A program made the translations under genes and the position numbers. A stretch of 17,849 bases of DNA. Source: Pseudomonadota bacterium. GTDB lineage: Bacteria; Pseudomonadota; Gammaproteobacteria; Competibacterales; Competibacteraceae. The notes beneath the pieces are model-generated. The model worked only from the letters and a program-made list of their open reading frames with translations. It was not told the DNA's origin and searched no databases. The DNA is taken from the NCBI GenBank assembly GCA_018262135.1, contig JAGTSD010000011.1:1-17849 (forward strand), written 5' to 3'. Below, in pieces: positions 11,766-17,849 of the stretch; within the stretch, counting starts at the first letter, position 1; each line of letters starts with the position of its first letter.

Positions 11766-12575
11766 ATGATGCGACTCGGACGGGGACGCCGCCACGGGGC
11801 GACATCGCTCAAGCGCGACCCGGCGGTTGCGCCGGGGCAGCGCTGGGCCGCCTGGAAACCGTGGCTGCGCGGGCTGGGCGTGGTGCTGGTGCTGGCAGCG
11901 GTTGGCTTCGGCCTGGAAGCCGGGCTTCGTGCACTGCGCGAGCCGGGCGCGTTTCCATTGCGCCAGGTGCGGTTCGAGGGTGAGTTGCGCAACCTGACCG
12001 AGGCGGACTTGCAGCCGCTCGCCCAGGCTTACCTGGGCCAGAATTTCTTCGTCGCCAATCTCGATGAGTTGCGCGTGGCGCTGGCCGCTGACCCCTGGAT
12101 CGAGGAGGTCACGGTGCGGCGCAGTTGGCCCGATACGGTGGCCATCCAGTTACGCGAGCGGGTGGCCTTCGGCTACTGGGGTGAGCGCGGCGAGATGGTG
12201 GATGCGAATGGCTACCGCTTTCGCCCGCCCGCGCTGCGCCAACCGGGGCCGTGGCCGCGCCTGGCTGGACCCGGGGGCCGCGAGAAGGCGTTGATCAAGG
12301 CGTGGCGCGACATCCGCGTCCGGCTGGACCCGGTGGGCTTGACGCTGGTGAAACTGAAGCAGGACGAACGGCGGGCCTGGTGGCTGACCTTCGATAGCGG
12401 CTTGCAGGTGTATCTGGGGCGCGAACGGTTCGAGGAGCGGTTGCAGCGGTTGGCCCATGTCTACCCGCGGGTACTGGCCGCCCAGGCTGACCGGATCGCA
12501 GTGGTGGATTTGCGTTACGGCAACGGGTTCGCCGTGCGCTGGAAATCGGGGCCGCCGGCCCCGACGGCGGGTTAG
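11766..12575 (+). CDS. ftsQ: Cell division protein FtsQ
   Basis: Bitopic inner-membrane divisome protein that links FtsK upstream with FtsL, FtsB, FtsW and FtsI. It has 269 residues (E. coli 276). A basic cytoplasmic N-terminus (about 30 residues) is followed by one membrane helix at about 34-52. A POTRA domain spans about 64-133 (FPLRQVRFEG to RRSWPDTVAIQLRERVA), and a beta domain follows to the C-terminus. The RRxWPD and LRERVA motifs are characteristic. Two consecutive ATGs occur (11766 and 11769). GGGAGA at 11758-11763 is spaced better for the second, so the protein may start one residue later. It lies 10 bases after ddl. Confidence 0.94.
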   Translation: MMRLGRGRRHGATSLKRDPAVAPGQRWAAWKPWLRGLGVVLVLAAVGFGLEAGLRALREPGAFPLRQVRFEGELRNLTEADLQPLAQAYLGQNFFVANLDELRVALAADPWIEEVTVRRSWPDTVAIQLRERVAFGYWGERGEMVDANGYRFRPPALRQPGPWPRLAGPGGREKALIKAWRDIRVRLDPVGLTLVKLKQDERRAWWLTFDSGLQVYLGRERFEERLQRLAHVYPRVLAAQADRIAVVDLRYGNGFAVRWKSGPPAPTAG

Positions 12576-12590
12576 GCGGGAGCGGGAAAC

Positions 12591-12595
12591 AGGAG
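12591..12595 (+). promoter_or_regulatory. Ribosome binding site that fixes the ftsA start
   Basis: AGGAG lies 5 bases before the ATG at 12601. The ftsA frame is open back into ftsQ (to a GTG at 12457), but that extension is out-of-frame ftsQ sequence and does not resemble FtsA. Confidence 0.75.
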
Positions 12596-12600
12596 CGGTC

Positions 12601-13833
12601 ATGTCCAGAAAAGAAGACCAGAACCTGATCGTCGGACTCGATATCGGCACCTCCAAGGTTGTGGCGGTGGTCGGCGAAGTCGGCCAGGACGGGACGATTG
12701 ACGTGGTAGGTGCTGGCGTGCACCCCGCGCGCGGCCTGAAGAAGGGCGTGGTGGTCAACATCGAGTCCACCGTCCAATCCATTCAGCGCGCGGTGGACGA
12801 GGCGGAGCGAATGGCGGGCTGCCGGATTCACTCGGTGTACACCGGAATTTCCGGCAGCCATATCCGCGGGTTCAACTCCCACGGTGTCACCCCGATCAAG
12901 CACCGGGAGGTGACCCCGGAAGACGTGGATCGAGTGATCGAGGCGGCGCGGGTGGTGGCGATTCCGGCCGACCAGAAAATCCTGCACATCCTGCCGCAGG
13001 AATTCATCATCGATGGCCAGGAAGGCATCCAGGAACCGGTCGGCATGGCCGGGGTGCGGCTGGAAGCACGGGTTCACCTCGTCACCTGCGCGATCAGCGC
13101 CGAGCAGAACATCGTCAAGTGCGTGCGGCGCTGCGGTTTGGAGGTGGACGACGTTATCCTGCAGCCGCTGGCGTCGAGCCGGGCGGTGCTGACCCCGGAC
13201 GAGAAGGAACTGGGCGTGTGCCTGCTGGACATCGGCGGCGGCACCACCGATCTGGCGGTGTTCACCCACGGCGCGATCAGCCATACCGAGGTGATTCCAG
13301 TCGCCGGCAACCAGGTGACCAACGATATCGCGGTGGCCTTCCACACCCCGACCCCGGATGCCGAGGAACTCAAGATCAAGCACGCCTGCTGCCTCAAGCA
13401 ACTGGCGCGGGCGAACGAGCGAATCGAAGTGGCCGGCGTCGGCGACCGGGCGGCGCGGGCGCTGTCCCGACTGGAACTGGCGGAAGTGGTGGAGCCGCGC
13501 TACGAGGAACTGTTCGAGGTGGCCCTGGGGAAGTTGCAACGCAGCGGTTTCGAGCATCTGATCCCTGCCGGGGTAGTGCTGACGGGAGGCAGTTCGCAGA
13601 TGGCGGGGATCGTCGAACTGGCCGAGGAGGTGCTGCACCTCCCGGTTCGACGTGGCCTGCCGCGCGACGTGACGGGGCCACAGGACGTGGTGCGCAATCC
13701 GATTTATGCCACCGCGGTAGGATTGCTGCTGTTTGGTAACGAGACCCGGCCCGGTCGGCCGGGTCCGGTATCGAGAGTGGGTCGCAAGGGATGGTGGACC
13801 CGAATCAAGGGTTGGTTTCAGGGGAATTTCTAG
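12601..13833 (+). CDS. ftsA: Cell division protein FtsA
   Basis: Actin-like ATPase that tethers FtsZ to the inner membrane and recruits later divisome proteins. It has 410 residues (E. coli 420). The phosphate-1 motif DIGTSK starts at Asp14 and the phosphate-2 motif DIGGGTTD at Asp210. LTGGSSQMAG near residue 330 is the adenosine motif. The FtsA-specific 1C domain lies between the first two (about 85-165). The last 15 residues (KGWWTRIKGWFQGNF) form an amphipathic, Trp- and basic-rich helix matching the membrane-targeting sequence. It lies 25 bases after ftsQ and 56 before ftsZ. Confidence 0.97.
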   Translation: MSRKEDQNLIVGLDIGTSKVVAVVGEVGQDGTIDVVGAGVHPARGLKKGVVVNIESTVQSIQRAVDEAERMAGCRIHSVYTGISGSHIRGFNSHGVTPIKHREVTPEDVDRVIEAARVVAIPADQKILHILPQEFIIDGQEGIQEPVGMAGVRLEARVHLVTCAISAEQNIVKCVRRCGLEVDDVILQPLASSRAVLTPDEKELGVCLLDIGGGTTDLAVFTHGAISHTEVIPVAGNQVTNDIAVAFHTPTPDAEELKIKHACCLKQLARANERIEVAGVGDRAARALSRLELAEVVEPRYEELFEVALGKLQRSGFEHLIPAGVVLTGGSSQMAGIVELAEEVLHLPVRRGLPRDVTGPQDVVRNPIYATAVGLLLFGNETRPGRPGPVSRVGRKGWWTRIKGWFQGNF

Positions 13834-13875
13834 GCAGTTAGGTCGGGGAAGTCCGGGTCGAGAGAACCATTAATC

Positions 13876-13881
13876 GAGGAG
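13876..13881 (+). promoter_or_regulatory. Strong ribosome binding site of ftsZ
   Basis: GAGGAG lies 8 bases before the ftsZ ATG in the 56-base ftsA-ftsZ gap. The rest of the gap holds no convincing promoter or terminator. A strong site fits the high FtsZ-to-FtsA ratio needed in cells. Confidence 0.8.
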
Positions 13882-13889
13882 TAACCATA

Positions 13890-15074
13890 ATGTTCGAGTT
13901 GATGGATGCCAAGACGGAAGAAAATGCCGTCATTAAGGTGATCGGGGTGGGCGGCGGCGGCAGCAACGCCGTGCAGCACATGTTGAGCGCCAGCATCGAG
14001 GGCGTGGATTTCATCTGCGCCAACACCGACGCGCAAGCGCTGAAGAGTTGCTCGGTGCCAGCCACCTTGCAAATGGGTGCCAACATCACCAAGGGGCTGG
14101 GAGCGGGCGCCAACCCCGATGTGGGCCGGCAAGCGGCGCAGGAGGACAGCGAACGGATCCGTGAATCCTTGCAGGGCGCCGACATGGTGTTCATCACCGC
14201 CGGCATGGGGGGCGGCACCGGCACCGGCGCCGCACCGGTAGTGGCGCAACTGGCGCGGGAGATGGGCATCCTGACCGTGGCGGTGGTCACCAAGCCGTTC
14301 CCGTTCGAGGGCAAGAAGCGCATGGAAGTCGCGGTCAACGGTATCCGCGAACTGGGCCAGACCGTGGATTCGCTGATTACCATTCCCAATGAAAAACTGC
14401 TGACGGTGCTGGGCAAGAGCGCCAGCCTGCTGGATGCGTTCAAGGCGGCCAACGACGTGCTGCTCGGCGCGGTACAGGGCATCGCTGAGTTGATCACCAA
14501 TCCGGGTCTGATCAACGTGGATTTCGCCGACGTGCGTACCGTGATGTCCGAAATGGGCATGGCGATGATGGGCACGGGCCGGGCGGTCGGCGACGGGCGC
14601 GCCCGCGAGGCGGCCGAGGCGGCCATCGCCAGTCCGCTGCTGGAGAACGTCAATCTGGCCGGCGCCAAGGGCCTGCTGGTCAACATCACCTCCGGCATGG
14701 ACCTGACCATCGGCGAATTCGAGGAAGTGGGCAACACCATCAAGGAACTGGCGTCGGACGACGCCACCGTGGTGGTCGGCACCGCCATCGATCCGGATAT
14801 GCGCAACGAGCTGCGGGTGACCATCGTTGCTACCGGCATCGGCCAGGGCACGCCAGCCAAGGCGACTGCCACACGCGAGCGGGATGCGGCGATTCCGCAC
14901 GTCAAGCTGGTGCCGCAGCGGGCTAGCGGCGATGTCCATGTCCACCACGACCGGCCCAGCGCCCGGCAGAAGGCGGGCGATATGCCGAGCGAACGGGACC
15001 GCGTCGATCCCGAGGAGTATCTGGATATCCCGGCGTTCCTGCGCCGGCAGGCCCTGGGCCGACCAGCGGATTGA
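13890..15074 (+). CDS. ftsZ: Cell division GTPase FtsZ
   Basis: Tubulin-like GTPase that polymerises into the Z-ring at midcell. It has 394 residues (E. coli 383). The nucleotide-binding [10 protein letters not shown] is near residues 19-28. The tubulin signature GGGTGTG is at 107-113. The T7 loop NVDFAD with Asp211 and Asp214 completes the GTPase site between subunits. A short variable linker (about 325-372) leads to the conserved C-terminal peptide [11 protein letters not shown] at 377-387, the binding site for FtsA and ZipA-type partners. Most relatives end at about QAD right after this peptide; here the tail reads QALGRPAD, about five residues longer. The start follows a strong ribosome binding site. 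Confidence 0.98.
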   Translation: MFELMDAKTEENAVIKVIGVGGGGSNAVQHMLSASIEGVDFICANTDAQALKSCSVPATLQMGANITKGLGAGANPDVGRQAAQEDSERIRESLQGADMVFITAGMGGGTGTGAAPVVAQLAREMGILTVAVVTKPFPFEGKKRMEVAVNGIRELGQTVDSLITIPNEKLLTVLGKSASLLDAFKAANDVLLGAVQGIAELITNPGLINVDFADVRTVMSEMGMAMMGTGRAVGDGRAREAAEAAIASPLLENVNLAGAKGLLVNITSGMDLTIGEFEEVGNTIKELASDDATVVVGTAIDPDMRNELRVTIVATGIGQGTPAKATATRERDAAIPHVKLVPQRASGDVHVHHDRPSARQKAGDMPSERDRVDPEEYLDIPAFLRRQALGRPAD

Positions 15075-15158
15075 ACGGTTGGAATCGTCAACGCCTGCCT
15101 TGATGGATCAGGTCTCTGCGACATGGGTAAATGATCACGGTCGGTTGATGGAGGTTGG

Positions 15159-15222
15159 AGCGATAGCTTTCGCAACTTAACAACACCAGAGTTGCTAAAG
15201 AGAAACAAGTTGCAATATCGCT
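15159..15222 (+). repeat. Two-part inverted repeat upstream of lpxC
   Basis: AGCGATA (15159-15165) and GCAACTT (15172-15178) are complementary to AAGTTGC (15207-15213) and TATCGCT (15216-15222). Together they make two 7-base stems around a 28-base loop, with an internal 6/2-base bulge. The GCAACT arm can instead pair with AGTTGC at 15190-15195, forming a shorter hairpin with a 12-base loop. Function unknown; no U-tract follows, so it is not a classical terminator. Confidence 0.6.
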
Positions 15223-15239
15223 ACGGATTGCGGTATCTT
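15210..15239 (+). promoter_or_regulatory. Candidate sigma-70 promoter for lpxC
   Basis: TTGCAA (15210-15215) and TATCTT (15234-15239), separated by 18 bases, each match the -35 and -10 consensus at four of six positions. A second pair, TTGCTA (15192-15197) and TATCGC (15216-15221), has the same spacing. A start near 15246 would give a leader of about 130 bases. Called from pattern only. Confidence 0.4.
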
Positions 15240-15377
15240 TGTCGCAACGCAAGATGGCGTAGTGGTTGCCCGCTGGTTACATGGACCAGAGGGCGAGCTC
15301 GCGGGTGCGCAATCCGGACCCGCGCGGCGCGCCACAACGCCAAGCTCCAGTTCAATTGACGTGTTGGGGGACCTGAC

Positions 15378-16292
15378 ATGATTAGGCAGCGAACTTTGAA
15401 AAACGCCATTCGGGCGACTGGCGTTGGCCTGCACACCGGCGATAAGGTCTATTTAACCTTGCGCCCGGCGGCGCCCGATGCAGGCATCGTATTCCGGCGG
15501 GTCGATTTGCCCGAACCCGTCGAGATCAGGGCCTGCCCGCGCCATGTGGGGGACACGCAACTGTCCACCTCCCTGGTCAAGGACAAGGCCCGCATTTCCA
15601 CCGTCGAGCATCTGCTGTCGGCATTTGCGGGGCTGGGCATCGACAATGCCTACGTTGACGTAAGCGCCGCCGAGGTGCCGATCATGGATGGTAGCGCCGG
15701 GCCTTTCGTCTTTCTGATCCAGTCGGCGGGCATTCAGGAGCAGAACGCACCCAAGCGCTTCATCCGCATCAAGCGGCCGGTGATGGTCGAGGATGGCGAC
15801 AAATGGGCGCGGTTCGATCCCTTCGACGGTTTCAAGGTCGAGTTCACCATCGCGTTCGATCATCCGCTGTTCAAGGGCCGCAACCAGCACGCGGTGGTGG
15901 ATTTCTCGACTACCTCCTTCGTCAAGGAGGTCAGCCGGGCGCGCACCTTCGGCTTCATGCGCGACCTCGAATACCTGCGCGAACGGCGGCTGGCTTTGGG
16001 CGGCACGCTGGATAATGCCATCGTGGTGGACGATTACCGCATCCTGAACGAGGATGGCCTGCGCTACGAGGACGAGTTCGTCAAGCACAAGATTCTGGAC
16101 GCCATCGGCGATCTGTACCTGCTGGGCCACAGCCTGATCGGCGCGTTCACCGGCTACAAGTCCGGCCACGCCCTGAACAACCGACTGCTGCGCGAGTTGC
16201 TGGCCGACAGCGCCGCCTGGGAAGAAGTCACCTTCAGCGACGAGCGGCAGGCGCCGATTTCCTACTTGCAGCCGGCCCAGGCCACCCGCTGA
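15378..16292 (+). CDS. lpxC: UDP-3-O-acyl-N-acetylglucosamine deacetylase LpxC
   Basis: Zinc-dependent cytoplasmic deacetylase, the committed step of lipid A synthesis. It has 304 residues (E. coli 305). Numbering runs one below E. coli throughout: zinc ligands His78 (TVEHLLSA), His237 and Asp241 ([12 protein letters not shown]), catalytic Glu77, and His264 in SGHALNN. The N-terminal [17 protein letters not shown] is diagnostic. GGGGGA at 15366-15371 lies 6 bases before the ATG. The preceding 303-base gap suggests its own promoter, and a terminator 43 bases after the stop ends the unit. In E. coli, LpxC is adjusted by FtsH proteolysis through its C-terminus; the tail here ends QATR rather than the E. 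coli LAVLA-type end, so that degron is not visible. Confidence 0.98.
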   Translation: MIRQRTLKNAIRATGVGLHTGDKVYLTLRPAAPDAGIVFRRVDLPEPVEIRACPRHVGDTQLSTSLVKDKARISTVEHLLSAFAGLGIDNAYVDVSAAEVPIMDGSAGPFVFLIQSAGIQEQNAPKRFIRIKRPVMVEDGDKWARFDPFDGFKVEFTIAFDHPLFKGRNQHAVVDFSTTSFVKEVSRARTFGFMRDLEYLRERRLALGGTLDNAIVVDDYRILNEDGLRYEDEFVKHKILDAIGDLYLLGHSLIGAFTGYKSGHALNNRLLRELLADSAAWEEVTFSDERQAPISYLQPAQATR

Positions 16293-16334
16293 AACCTCCC
16301 CATTCTGGTTTTACCTCCGGTCCTCCTTCCCCTG

Positions 16335-16369
16335 CGGCTTCCCGGCGATCCCGGGAGGCCGTTCTTTTT
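16335..16369 (+). terminator. Rho-independent terminator after lpxC
   Basis: CGGCTTCCCGG (16335-16345) pairs with CCGGGAGGCCG (16351-16361) in an 11-base stem with one G-U pair and a 5-base loop CGATC, followed directly by TTCTTTTT (16362-16369). It separates lpxC from secA. Confidence 0.92.
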
Positions 16370-16441
16370 ATCCAGGCCCCCTCATGCACCCAGCCATATC
16401 GGCGCGCCCCGGCCGCCGCGCAATAATCCTGCCCCTTGGGT

Positions 16442-16447
16442 TATCAT
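16442..16447 (+). promoter_or_regulatory. Possible -10 element of secA
   Basis: TATCAT matches five of six bases of the sigma-70 -10 consensus and lies 43 bases before the secA ATG, downstream of the lpxC terminator. No good -35 hexamer sits 16-18 bases upstream, so this is only a candidate. A promoter in 16370-16490 is expected because the terminator isolates secA. Confidence 0.3.
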
Positions 16448-16490
16448 GGCGCTTATTGGCATTGAGCGACGAAGCAAAGGCTCCCGATTG

Positions 16491-17849
<1,359 letters not shown>

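Larger units (their letters stand above)
15075..15377 (+). other. ftsZ-lpxC intergenic region (303 bases)
   Basis: This region carries no recognisable gene. The middle (about 15155-15245) is clearly less GC-rich than the flanking genes and holds inverted repeats, repeated TTGC/GCAA words and promoter-like elements. The 3' part (15290-15345) is GC-rich and contains the perfect palindrome GCGAGCTCGC at 15293-15302. No Rho-independent terminator follows ftsZ, so some readthrough into lpxC is possible. Two tiny open frames (15103-15180 and 15281-15376) lack Shine-Dalgarno sequences. Confidence 0.8.

Noticed and set aside
15103..15180. 25-codon open frame after ftsZ (MDQVSATWVN...)
   Set aside because: No Shine-Dalgarno sequence and no recognisable feature; too short to support.
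13838..15208. 456-codon and 372-codon open frames on the - strand opposite ftsZ
   Set aside because: Low-complexity Ser/Pro/Ala- or His/Gln-rich translations caused by ftsZ codon bias; no independent coding evidence.
15293..15302. Palindrome GCGAGCTCGC upstream of lpxC as an operator
   Set aside because: A single 10-base GC-rich palindrome is expected by chance in DNA of this composition; no second copy seen nearby.

Overview
The window is a GC-rich stretch of the division and cell wall (dcw) cluster of a Gram-negative bacterium, read entirely on the + strand. Gene order is ftsI (5' end cut) - murE - murF - mraY - murD - ftsW - murG - murC - ddl - ftsQ - ftsA - ftsZ, then lpxC and the first half of secA. 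MurE carries the DNPR motif of meso-diaminopimelate-adding enzymes. LpxC implies lipid A and an outer membrane. The ftsZ - lpxC - secA order and the FtsZ, FtsA and MraY sequences fit a gammaproteobacterium. I cannot name the genus from sequence alone; an uncultured or wastewater-type gammaproteobacterium is possible but only a guess.

Layout: positions 1-12575 form one tightly packed block. ftsI/murE, murF/mraY, murD/ftsW and ftsW/murG overlap by 1-7 bases, and the other gaps are 9-30 bases, as expected for one coupled transcript. ftsA follows ftsQ by 25 bases and ftsZ follows ftsA by 56 bases, each with a good Shine-Dalgarno sequence. A 303-base intergenic region (15075-15377) separates ftsZ from lpxC. 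It is less GC-rich, contains inverted repeats and promoter-like elements, and probably starts a separate lpxC transcript. A clear Rho-independent terminator at 16335-16369 ends lpxC, and secA then has its own leader.

How they work together: MurC, MurD, MurE and MurF add the stem peptide to UDP-MurNAc, with Ddl supplying D-Ala-D-Ala. MraY moves the product to undecaprenyl phosphate and MurG adds GlcNAc to make lipid II. FtsW and FtsI then polymerise and crosslink it at the septum, recruited through FtsQ, FtsA and FtsZ. LpxC commits UDP-GlcNAc-acyl to lipid A, and SecA drives protein export.

The one clear anomaly is mraY. An exact 28-base tandem duplication at 5170-5225 shifts the reading frame and splits this normally essential gene. 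Removing one copy restores a 361-residue MraY. This is more likely an assembly or sequencing error, or a minority variant, than a biological novelty. I see no mobile element, CRISPR array, tRNA, rRNA or unknown gene system here; the rest is an ordinary, well-conserved region.
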